Positions 12,025 to 23,480 of a DNA stretch of 64,000 nucleotides are shown piece by piece (within the stretch, counting starts at the first letter, position 1; every line of letters starts with the position of its first letter). The notes beneath the pieces are model-generated. The model saw only the letters and a program-made list of their open reading frames with translations, had not been told where the DNA came from and did no database searches. Origin of the DNA: Glebionis coronaria (taxonomy: Eukaryota > Streptophyta > Magnoliopsida > Asterales > Asteraceae); contig CM046881.1 in assembly GCA_025667525.1 (NCBI GenBank), positions 24,129,580-24,193,579 on the forward strand, in the 5' to 3' direction. A program made the translations under genes and the position numbers.

Positions 12025-12930
12025 CTTGCTTATTTGAGTTTAATATAGCTTGTGTATGCATTTGGTTGAATTTGGCTGGCTGATTTGTGCTAAAATTGCT
12101 TATAAGTGCTCAACTGCTTATTTGTTCATGTCTGTGCAACATCTGGTGGTTTATTGATTAAACTGTATCAATTGGGTGTTTGTGATTGTGATATTTTGAT
12201 TATTCTTGACTCCTTTTTATCCAATGATCATTTAGGTGCCTTTGTGTAATCTGAATCTCCAAAAAAGTCACTAAAGACAAAAAAGTCTAATAGTCAAGTA
12301 GTGGAAAAAGTTTCCACTGCTCAACACTCAAAACTAGCCCCTGCTAGTGTAAAATTGAACTCAGCTTATCTATAAGCTATTCTAGCTTATTCAGACTTGC
12401 AACAACTTATTTTTTGTGATGGATCTTCATTATTTGACCCATTTGAGTAGACTAGAGCTTATCAAACTTTGACTTTGACTTTTTGCTAGAAAACCAACTT
12501 ATTTGACTTTTACATAAGTGCTTATTTGCTTTTTCCAGCTTATTGAGTCAGCTTATTTGAAAATTCTTTTTTGATTTTTCTTAATTAAGTCATTTGAAAG
12601 CTATAGAAACTTGAATCAGCACTTGGGGTGGCCTAGAACTCAAAAACGACTATTTTGTCGTTTTTTGTAGATTGCTTATTGCATTTTCAGGCTTATTCCT
12701 TGGGCTTATTTCAAATTTCTTTTTTCAGAAGTCTTATTTAGGACAAAAGAAGCTTGTGTGTTTAATTTCAGCTTATGGCATTGGCTTATAGCTTAATGGG
12801 CCAAAAAGCCCATTAAGAATAAGCTGCTTGGTATAAGCTAGCTTATTTCACACTTTCAGCTTTTGGGCCTTTGGAAAAAGTTTTTTAAAATCAAATTTTG
12901 AGTCAACCAGTGCTTTTTGGGCTTATTTTG
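12025..12930 (+). repeat. GCTTATT motif array in element A LTR
   Basis: About 17 occurrences of AGCTTAT, GCTTATT or close variants in roughly 0.9 kb, irregularly spaced, downstream of the TATA box. The matching region of B LTR (about 34985-35830) has the same property, and the E LTR has a smaller cluster just before its ATTCCGAT array. Confidence 0.6.
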
Positions 12931-13816
12931 AACACTTTTTTATATTGGGCCCAAATTTGGCCCAATAAGGTACTGTTTTGGGTTTAGCCCATTTTCTAGG
13001 CCCATTAAGGGTATTTAGGTAATTTCACTTTCATTTCTGAGTTATTTAGGTTAAATTAAGCTAGTTTGCAAGTTTTTAGAATTTTTTATGATTTTTGGAT
13101 TTTTAATAATATTTTAATATTATTTTATTGTTAAAAATTAAAAGTCTGATTTTCTAAGTTTTTATATTTTTCCTAGGTTCTAAACACTTAATTAGGAATT
13201 TTTGTAACTTTCCAAATATTTTTAGATTCTTTGAATTATTTTCTAGAATTAATTTCAGTTTTAATCGATTTTAGTAGTTTTTAATTGTTTAAAAATAGTT
13301 TTTAGTGGTTTTAAAATTTTGAAAAATACTTTTTAGCTTACTTAGGGTATTTTGAGGTTTACAAACTTTAAGATCTTGTTTGGGACTTTTTAATAATTAA
13401 TTTTGATTTTTAGGGCTTTAATTAGCATTAAAAAGTCATTACCTATTTAATTAAAAGGTTTTGGCAAGTTTGGATTTTTTGTAAACTCTTAGAATATTAT
13501 TGTGGATTTTTGGTAATTTTTTGGAATTTTTAGGATAAATTTTTAAATTTAGTGCTTTTTACGGTTTTACGTGTACACCTTTTTCGACTTAGTTTAATCC
13601 GTCTTCATAACCGTCATTCTCTTCTAATCTCATTTCTACTTTTCTTTCTCACAAGTATAATCAGAAATTAATCCAAGTCATTACACACATAATACACTAG
13701 CCTCCTTGAGAACGAACTCATTTTAGGGTCATTTGTACACGGTTTTCCTAAATCGTTGTGCTTACCCTATTTTGGGTACTCTTTTCCTAAAGGGTATACA
13801 AAAACATCAACTATCA

Positions 13817-14617
13817 CTCATGATCTTTCCGAGTGCATTACCGCGGATGGTAACACTTCGAGTGCTTATGTAGCAACGGGAACTTATAACCAAAACGGTC
13901 AAGGTTCCCGCCCAAATCAAGCTCCACCAAATCAAAATGCTAATAACTATCGAAACAACAACCAAGGTGGTAATTACCAAGGCAATTCACGTAACTACAA
14001 CAAAGGGAATTATGAAAGTGGGAATGGACAAGTCACTAATCAAAACAAAAACCGTGATTTTCAAAACACTACACAAGGTTTTCAAAATGCTCACACTAAA
14101 AATCTTCAAGGAGAATTTTTTGATTAAAAGCAAATGATGCTAAATTTGATAACATGCAACGTGAGATGATTAGCTTAAGATCCGAGTTGAAAAACGAGCT
14201 TAAAAACGAACTTGCTAATGAACTTAAAACTCATGCAAACAAAATGGAAGGAAATGTCCAACGTCTTCAACAAAATCAACAAAAGATGGAATTAGGACAA
14301 CATGAGATTAAGCAAGAGTTGTTAAAAGCGGATGCTAGGCAATCAAAATTTGAGGACCGAATGGCTAAAATGTTTGAAGCAATCATGTATAAACCCTCTT
14401 CCTCGGGTGGTCTTCCTAGTGATACCATTGCAAACCCGAAGGGAGAAATGAAGGTTATTACTACACGAAGTGGTAAAACTTTCAAAGAACCAATCTCTCG
14501 TCCAATTACTTCTACGGAGAAGGAAATCGAGAAAGAACCCGAGGTGATGGTCGAAAAGGAGCACATTACAATCCCACGAAGTACCGCTCAAACCACACCT
14601 ACGGTTGAACCAATACC
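13817..14617 (+). pseudogene. gag: Element B gag end and gag-protease linker, interrupted on both sides
   Basis: Starts at the His of the Gag zinc knuckle (HDLSECI), because element A inserted within the knuckle codons; the two N-terminal cysteines are not here. An Asn/Gln/Gly-rich nucleocapsid tail follows to TAA at 14125-14127. Homology then continues one frame back (KANDAKFDN..., about 14124 on) into the charged KNEL-type coiled-coil linker, ITTRSGKT and the PRSTAQTTPT segment, and is cut at 14617 by Tek-1. The frame change falls at about the same place as in element A. Open-frame sequence after 14617 belongs to the Tek-1 LTR. Confidence 0.82.
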
Positions 14618-17600
14618 TGTGACAATCCGTCAATTTATGGTTGATATTTTATTCTCAATATTATTTAAAAACAATTTACAATATGAACTCACATATTTTT
14701 GGGAAGAAATTTGGATTTACGTCTTGGAGTAGCATCAAATACGTCTAAACCGGAGGATTCAACGTTACGTGCTTACGTTTACATACACCGTCTTTGGTGA
14801 CAGTCCGACATTTCAGAAAATAAATTTATCTGAAAATATTATTTTGGAGTTTTAAATTTGTGTTGGTTCATAAACTCACAAATTTACGAGAAGAAATTAG
14901 GACTTACGATTTTATTTTAACGACCTTTACGACTAAACCGGAAACCTTAGGATTACGTATTTACGTTTTCGAACTCCGTTTTTGATGAAACAATTTTTAT
15001 TGGATTCGTTTTATGACGTTGATTCATAATTTATAAAAACGTTTTTCGTAAAACGACCCGAGGGCACGCAAATCGAGGAAAATAGAATCGAGGAGTACCC
15101 GTAAATAAATGGGATGAGACAAGTGGGACACTTGTCCCACCCCACTTACAAAACCGGCCAAGTTAACTAGCCACACCACTTAGGTGTCAAGATATCTCAC
15201 AAAGACTAACACTTGTCCTAAGTAGCTTACATCTTAAGCCTTACCAACAACAAAACCATCAAACCCTTTTCATTCCACCATTTCACCATGCAAACAACTA
15301 CACAAACTCTCTCTCTCTAGCTTGGTTATGCCGTCCCATTCTTCTCCCTAAATCACCATCACTTGACAAAAATCTAACCATAAACATATGTTATAATTAA
15401 CATATGTTAATCTCCATCCAAAAAGATGAAGATTGGTGTAAGTTATAACATCAAAGGAGGAGTTTCCATGGAGTATTAGGGCTGATTTTCCACAAGAAGT
15501 TCATGGAGCATGGTGGTCTTGAAGATGGTCATGGTTGTCTACAAGTTTCTCTATCAAAAACCATGTCAAAATCATAACCTATATCAACTTGGTGGTATAA
15601 AGATTGTCCTCCTCAACTTCTTGTTATTTTTGTTTATGTAATCATGTATTTATTTCCTATTGTATGTATTTATGATGATTATATGATGATAAAAATGTTA
15701 TGTGGGGATTTGTTGTTGATAATCATGGATAAAAAGGTGAAAAAAACCATAAGAAACAAGGTTAAAATCATGCTTAATTTACATGGCTGTATAAAACAGT
15801 AAAGAAGTAAGTCATAAACTGATAAAATGATGAAGTGGAATAGATTTACAGTAAGCTATGGGTCTTGTACACATGTGAGAGTTGGCCATGCAATGGAATC
15901 AAAATAATGAGTGAGATATGATCAAAACAAGTTTAGGGTATAAATCTGAAGTTACTGTTTTGGACGATTTTTAGAAAATATTTAGAAGATGATTCAACAG
16001 TAGCTATAAAAGAGTTAATTGTAGCACATATCATGTAGTTTATGTGATAAAAATTTGAGCTTCTATCTCCATATAGGACTCAAGATATGGCAGTTTTGGT
16101 AAAGATGAAGTTAAAAATCAGATTTTTGGAAATTAAAGAATAATACTATTATATAAGCACTCACATTTTAATATATAAAATGTAAAATAAAAACCCACTA
16201 ACTTATAAAACTTATTTATATAAATATATAAAAGGTGTAATAAGTGTATAAATGATAAAAATGGAAACTTGTTAAGTTTTATAAGTTATAAAACTATAAA
16301 TATGATTTTTACGACTTCTTCGGCTATTGCCGTAGAATTAACGTTTTTGTTAAATAAAACTTAGATGGTTGGACCCGTCTAATGAAAACTTTATAAAACT
16401 TATATACTGATATATAGACATGTATAACAAGTAAAAACCGATAAAACCCGAACTTTAGGGCATACGGACATTAACAAGTTAAATAAACATATTGGACTAA
16501 TAAATGGACTAAATAGGATAAAAACTTGTAAAAAGAACTTATTGGGCTTAAACCCATTAGGGCCCAACTTGAAAGTTTAAATACTGATAATATAAGTGTT
16601 AAAAGGATTAATAAGAGTTAAAGAACTTATAATAAGTTGATTGGACTTAAAACACGTAAAAAGGCAAAACTAGTATGAACGTTATCGACACATAACTCAA
16701 AAATGAGTAAATGAGGATATGTAAACCCACTTGATCATCATATATATATAATCATCATATGTATACATAATTGATATTTTTATAAAGTCATTGGACATGA
16801 GTCTAAGACCGAGTATTATTTGTCTAGGTTTCCGTGATTGAAGCACGTACCGTACGTCCGAATTGCCGATAACCCGCCTTCCCACATCAACGTGAGTTCA
16901 TAGCCTCGCACTCTTTTAAATGTTTTATAAATGCTTTATAAACCCGCGAGGGAGATAACATGTAAGTTTTTATAAGAATTTGGACTCCATTTGTCCCGAT
17001 TGTTTGTTTATTGATTTTGGACCCGAATGATTGAATGACCCGATTGTATGACCCGATAAATGATTAAAGGACCCGATAGATGAAATTAAATGGATTATTA
17101 AAGTTAGGTTATGTCACTAAAAGTCCCATTAGCATGAATTGTGAACTACCGGGAGTTGGTAGACGCTTATGCATTTAATAGTACTATTTGGGGACGATCA
17201 CCCCAGTTCGCGCCTTGACGGTTGATCCCCGTCGTGCCACATTGATTGGTAAGCGAATTTATGTATGAGAAGATTTCAATAGCGTGACCTTTGTGACGAC
17301 ACGCTACTTTAGATGGGCAAAATTTGTATCGGGTTAGCTACCCGTTTTGGTTTTAGTAAGGTAACAATGTCATGCGGCTTATAATAATCCAAATCACCAA
17401 AATATTACTGGACGCTCCGAATTACGATGTATTGCCTGACTAGCAATACTGGGTCATACTATTGATATTATGTTGGTATTTTGGTTTTCATAACCATATT
17501 CATATAACGGTTTTTATTTGATTTTATACAACGTCATAAGACGTATTGTATGATGTTTTTACGACATTGGCTCGTATATTGATTTTATGGCAAATGCCTA

Positions 17601-18045
17601 TATTATGATTTTCGATAAGGATTTGTATAAAATGATTTTGGCTATTTTACGGCCTATTACAATGATTTGTACGTATTGATTTTTGGTACTAATTTTATAC
17701 CAAAATTATATTGATGAAAATTATTAAACTCTATGAATCCACTCGGCGTTATCGCTGACCTTTTCTTTTAACATGTTTTATCTCAGGTACTTGAAGGTAA
17801 TTCTCGGGAAGACGACAAGAATTCATGGCCCGCACCTAAACTATATTTTCCATTCAAATACTTTGTAAAACTTTGTATGAAATATAATGACTTGGGACCG
17901 ATGTAACTTTGATGTTATGAATGGAAATGATTTATTAATGAACGACGCGATTTTTATGCGTTGTCTATGATGTGAGTAATGTGCTATCCCGTAACACCAA
18001 CTAGTCTTCCGCTGTATTGAGTTGTATAAATTTGGGGGTGTTACA
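14618..18045 (+). repeat. 5' LTR of Tek-1
   Basis: Starts TGTGACAATC and ends GTGTTACA, followed 3 bp later by the PBS. It contains a short perfect hairpin, GACAAGTG-GGA-CACTTGTC (near 15118), and an AACATATGTTA-type inverted repeat (near 15386). Differences from the 3' LTR noted by eye are near 14692, 14822, 16048, 16963 and 16987. Confidence 0.95.
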
Positions 18046-18048
18046 GTT

Positions 18049-18060
18049 TGGTATCAGAGC
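18049..18060 (+). other. Primer-binding site of Tek-1 (initiator-Met tRNA)
   Basis: TGGTATCAGAGC, the usual 12-nt complement to the 3' end of plant initiator-methionine tRNA, 3 bp after the 5' LTR. It is intact although the coding region is not. Confidence 0.93.
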
Positions 18061-21000
18061 TCTCGTTATAGAGAACGAAAGATTTTTAAAACTAAGGTTT
18101 TGAATAAAACTTTTCAAAATCTTTTAACTAAAAACATTTTTCTAAAAATGTCTAAAAATCTTTTGACTATAACGGTGCCGAAGAATTCCCGAGTTACCGA
18201 CAAGGCCAAGACTGAGAAGTGTTATTTTAATATATATAACTTGGATTATATATATATATATATGATGTAATTTTATTACATGATTGTTTGATGATTATTT
18301 TGATATTTATACGAGGTATTTATACGACGTAGATTGTCACAATATACCGTAAATCCCCTAGTAAATTAATCGAAGCTATTATCGTAGGAATTCTAGCTAT
18401 CCTAGATCTAAACCAAGTTGTGGATATTTATGATCCCAACAAATGGTTGATATTCGTAGAAATATAGATATTAGTTGATTGTGATATTAAAGAAGAATTG
18501 GCGAGATTAAATCTGATATCGATGTCATGACGATCTTTTCTTATAGAGTGGAGTTTGACAAAATGTTACCACCTAGAAAGATGTCATCTGATTCGTTGTC
18601 ATCCAATTCTTAAATTGAAATCGAAAGGGTGAATGTTGCACTTGAGGCTGTTATTGGAACCATTACCCAAAAGCCTCATGCCACTAATACCTTTCCGAGA
18701 AGTCTAAGTTAAATGATCAAGTCATTTCATATTAATGACTCATTTGATAATTGTTGTTGTAAGAGATATAGGATTGGAAATTAAGTGTTGATTCATATTG
18801 AGATCGTATTGCCTTTACAAGGCCGAAGAATAAGATTGAAAGTATTGGAGAATGAAGTAGAATATCGCATTGAGTATAAAATTGGTTAAAACTTGGATAA
18901 AGTAAAATTTAACCCATATGGAATATGAGAGTGTTAATATAAGTCGTTAAGTTATTTGATTGAATTATAAGGATTTAATTGATTGTAGGTTTGTGTTAAG
19001 TATTGTTCCTAGGCCATTGTCCACTAATGAGGATGCCCAGTGTCCAATAAATAAATTGAAGAAATCTTCTTCTGAATTGAGACCGATGGATCTTCCGGGA
19101 CAGGCAGGACACCTAATGACTCTTGTAGATTAGTATTCATTGTGGTATCTTTTAGAAATCCCTAACTTAACTGAGACATCAGTTGGTAGGACGAGTTCTT
19201 GGAATTGTATGACATAGTGACACGTAATGTGTTACGGTACAATTTTGACTTGTTTGTGATTAATGAAAAGACTACCTTTGATTGCTAAATCCTACATGTA
19301 TCGATGTTATCTATCTTTTATTGCTTCATCCTAATGTTCGCATTAGTGATGCAAACATTGAGCAAGTACTCATCTCTATTTGAGTTACGTTGTGTATTAT
19401 TCTTTTTAAGTGCAATCGAGGTCATGAACCTCATGATTATTTGGCTAAGCTCATTCCCTATTATATTGTAGCTAGTTCTAGGTGAACAACTTTTCATCAC
19501 TCTTTTGCAGATCACTCATTGTTTTTATAAGATAAAACAATATTCCTAGAGAAAAATTGAATTTTCATCACCATAAGGACTATTTAAAGTGAGATTTATA
19601 AATAATCATTATCGAAGTAAAGTTGTTTATGAAACGCTTTGGAAACTTAATTGTTTTCATAACAAAGAAAATCTTTGTAAATTTATTCTTGATTCTTATT
19701 TAAGAATTAAACATGAAAATGTTTTTATTATAAACATGATGATAAAATTTTGACGAACTAAGTATTGCATTGTTAATCTTGAAATTGTATATAGTTGCGC
19801 GCCTACATACAATTTGGAATGGACTATGCAAGACTGATTAGTAGTCACTATAAAACTAATGAATAAAAACTACATTTTCTTTGAAGATTGTGAAAGATTA
19901 AATTTTATGAGATCTGCAAGAAGTGAAAAATAAGGACATAATGTTAGGGACACCTACATATGTGCCTGTAGCATCTATTCTTCTGAGTCAAATTTACTCA
20001 TCTGTGGAATTTGTCTTATTTGACAATTGATATTCCGTTCTTGTCCAATTATCCCATAGTGAGATTCTTAGGAAAAGTATCTGATTACCGAGTGTTGATA
20101 CCCGACTGGATGTATCGACGTTCTTATAATTTCTCTTGATTTGATTTCATTTGAAAGACCTGGGTAAAGATCCGAGGAGCTTTCGAATGCGTACTCGAAT
20201 CATGAAAACATGGGATATATTCATATTCGTTAAATGTTTTCGTCTGAATCTGATTTGAAATTCTCTCGCGTAGATTATGCGTTGACCTTACTCTTTAAGA
20301 TAGTTATGTCTCCGGATATCCTTGAACTTGTGAAGGATTATGAGTTATTATTAGTCTTTTGAGAAGTTCACAACTTATCGACGGCAACGAAACTGGAAAG
20401 TTAGTAATGCCAGTAGAATGGATTGATTGATTATGACATGACGACATTGTCTTAATTGATGGGAACTCGAGTAGAATTTCCCTAAAAGATAAGATGTTGA
20501 TTATCAAAAGTGATCTAAATAATTCTTGATGGATGACCATATCCTGCATTTTGACTTGAAATTATACCATGAATGGTTATAAACTAGTTATAGATATTGT
20601 AATCTAGAAGACCTAATATGAATTTATTAAAAGATGTTTCGGTTATCTGAAACTTTAGGAAGTATTTGTTGATGAATTACCTAGACTTTTGCCATTAAGG
20701 CAAGTTGAATTTGGTATTTGGTTATATTCTCGGTGCTGCACCTATGGCTTGTGCACTGTACGTCAGCACCATCTGAATATAAGGAATTACCGTACAACTG
20801 AGAAAGTTGTCGGAGAAAGATTTTATTATACCAAGCCTGTCATCCTGAAGAGCTATGGTGTTATCTTTCCTTATATTTATAGATTACTGTGACTGAGTAA
20901 ATTGACAATCGAAAACGATATCCATAACTCGAAATGGAAGAATTGTTCGATCATTTACAAGGTTCTAGCAGATTTGATCCACGGCATGGTTATTATCAAC

Positions 21001-23462
21001 TTCACATATGCGAAGAAGATTATCTATTCCAATCATCACATCCCGAACTTGTGATGAAGTTATGAGTTTCACGTGATGTCGTTTGGATTGACTAATACAC
21101 ATGTAGCATTCATAAATTTGGTGAATCACGTGTGTAGGCTGTAATTTGATAAATTCATGCTCGTGATCATTAAGGACTATTTGTTTGTATATAAGAATAA
21201 GGATGAGTTAATAATTATTAATAGGAATGCCCTGAATTGGCTAAACGATAAAAACATGTACCTTGAATAATTAACACATGATTAAAGACCTGAACCTTTA
21301 CATGATTTGACTATGTGATTAAAAGGATAATGGAATATAAATTGACTCTTCAAAAATTAAGAGCCCTTTTAAGACCTTGGGTTTTACTAAAAGGAAATGG
21401 AAATATGTTTTGACAAATGCTTTAACAAAGGATTTTAAAGGGATTATTCCCTTATACACAACCATTTAACTAAACTTCTGTTTAGGGGTAAATGTTTGTG
21501 TATACCTTAAGATAACTTAAGAAGAATTGAGGAAAACATTTAAACCATGACTTAAAATTTGAAACGATAATTTACGCTTTTCTAACTAAGGAAATTTTGA
21601 CCAAAGTATAAACAAAGATTTTTCAAACATTTACGAATCTTATTAATTATTTTCGATAAATCAACCAAAAATCTTGTTAATTAAATTCAAATTTATTTTT
21701 GAACATTTTATATAATTGGTCGAACTAAGAAATTTAAAACTTTTACGCTTCATAAAAAAAAATTTAACTAATAATTATTTAATTAATTATGATAATTATC
21801 GACGCTTTAGACGACGGATTGAGTAAAACGGATAAAAATGATAGACGAGACGAAACCAAAACTTAGAAAATATGAAGAAAGAAATTTTGAATAAATACGG
21901 TTATGATATTTATTTCATCAGGAAGGTGAACGTAATTACTGACACATAATATAGAAAGAATATCTGAGTGAATTGTGGACATGATAATTATATCATCATG
22001 AGAGGTGAATATAGATATCAACGTATTATGTAGAAAAGATAAAGAACCAATTAGGACATGTTCCTTAATAATGAAGGTGCAAAATAAATTGCCGAACTAT
22101 ATAAATAAACGATGTTTGTAAAAAGGATGATATAGATAATAAAAAGGGATTCACGACTAATATGAATCATTAAGATTGAGAAACCGATAGCGTTAAATGT
22201 ATAAAACACCGCATGTGATTGTCTAAATATGGAGGATTGTGAGATATAGTTATATTGGAATTTGTAAGTATAAGTATTATATGTATGTCATTTTTGACTA
22301 AAAGTATCTATTTCTAAAGAAGTTGTACTAATGGCAATTATGAAGGCAGACATCGCCTCATACATTAGTAAATGTCTAACTATTGCAAAGGTCATCATCT
22401 GAATCTGATTCGATTTGGGTCATCGTCGACAGACCGACCAAATCTGCTAATATCATTCTCGTTAATGATAAATGCAAAAGAGTTATGTAAACATAGCATG
22501 CCAGTATCGATCATATATATCAAGATCCTCGCTTCGCATAGAATTTCTAGAGATTTGCTCAGAAATCATTGAGAACGAACCTTGATGAGAGTACTATGTA
22601 CCATCCCAAATCGAAGGGACGAGGTAAAGTAACGATACAAGGCAATATAAGTGCTGTTTTGTGTTTGAATGATTGACCTTTGGTAATAGACCGTATAATC
22701 GTTTCCCTTTGGAGAGATTATCATTGATAATCATCGTATTAGGATTGAGATCGAATCTTGTTAGGATCTAAATCTTAGAGCATCTGTAAGCAGGAGTTGA
22801 GATAAGGACACCCGACTTACACCCATTATGAGTTGGACATGTCTTTTAGGTTTAAGGTTTCCTATGATGGCGAACCTAACCTTGCAAAATACCCGACCCG
22901 CGAGATCTGAAATGATTGTTAAAATTAGGATCTGATTATTGACTGCCGGTAGTGAGCAGGAGGTTATGTGAATGTGAAATGTAGATCTTGAAGTGCCAAA
23001 TGGGTAGCGAAGTTATGCCACAATTTTTAACCTTGGAAAAATGAATTCATGATCTGACAAATCATGGGATAAAAGTCCCCGTTGTATGGACCATTGAAAT
23101 GATGTAAAAGTTGGAATTGAAAGGCATATAAGCTGGATCTACCCTAGGACTTCAAGAACCGCGTGAATTATGTTTCGTAAATCGAACTTGATGGAATATC
23201 TATCAAGTTAAAATCTGAATTCTTCTTAGTAATGTTTAGATCGGCGAAAAGTTGCATTCATCAAAAACCCGTGAACATCATGGATAGAGAAAGTAAGTCA
23301 ACATTAAGCCTGATCTTATTCCCATAGTTATGTTTGCTGAAACTCGCGTATTGTAACGAATTAAACTTGTGAGAAAAGACCGAATGTGGAGGAAATACCC
23401 ACATGGCTTTAACTCTATAAGAAGCGAGTAGTAAGGTAAGATGATCTTTGAGGACAAAGATC

Positions 23463-23480
23463 CTGTTTAGGGGTAAATGT
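23463..23480 (+). promoter_or_regulatory. Polypurine-type tract of Tek-1
   Basis: CTGTTTAGGGGTAAATGT immediately before the 3' LTR. An identical copy occurs inside the element at 21478-21495. Confidence 0.7.

Larger units (their letters stand above)
2485..13816 (+). mobile_element. Element A: Athila-like Ty3/gypsy retrotransposon, 5' end outside window
   Basis: Order seen: gag (interrupted at its left by Tek-0), protease, reverse transcriptase, RNase H, integrase, about 1.8 kb of noncoding sequence, polypurine tract, 3' LTR (9581-13816). Protein wording is Athila type rather than Tat or chromovirus. No env-like frame is present between integrase and LTR. The coding region carries at least two frameshifts, two in-frame stops and an in-frame integrase deletion, so it is non-functional. 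The right end abuts element B gag sequence at 13817, showing that A is nested in B. The 5' LTR is outside the window, so LTR divergence and target duplication cannot be read. Confidence 0.88.
9581..13816 (+). repeat. 3' LTR of element A (4236 bp)
   Basis: Begins TGATGAGACTGC after the polypurine tract and ends ...ACTATCA at 13816, where sequence switches to element B gag. Start and end are supported by alignment to the 3' LTR of B, which has the same TGATGAGA start and the same TTTTCCTAAAGG block near its end. The U3 part carries degenerate GGTCCCTNAA-type repeats (about 9870-10230). A TATA box lies at 10927-10936. The presumed transcribed part has a GCTTATT motif array (about 12025-12930), then a T-rich stretch to about 13560. 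Open frames within it, such as 10092-10313 and 11258-11491, look like chance frames. Confidence 0.8.
18046..23480 (+). pseudogene. Decayed chromovirus (Tekay-like) gag-pol of Tek-1
   Basis: No frame longer than about 80 codons, yet the family order survives in scattered pieces: a gag-start-like MLPPRKMSSDS (about 18560); an RT entry resembling GAAPMACA (about 20733); a palm segment (HGYYQL, then MSFGLTN at 21075); an integrase zinc-domain trace (DIASYISKCLT, about 22350), WVIVDRPTKSA (about 22419), a YHPKSKG-like segment (about 22600), YKLDLP (about 23128), and a chromodomain-like MDRE / KYPH trace (23280-23410). Stops and frameshifts occur throughout. Comparison is from memory of the family; a profile search would settle domain limits. 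The length is close to a full interior, so decay is by point changes rather than one large deletion. Confidence 0.8.

Noticed and set aside
14140..14148. AAATTTG as a -1 slippery heptamer in element B gag
   Set aside because: The gag frame already meets TAA at 14125 before reaching it, and element A has AGGTTTG at that place, so it is not a credible programmed site.
18240..18265. TATATA microsatellite as a regulatory element
   Set aside because: Simple dinucleotide run inside decayed interior sequence, variable between copies.
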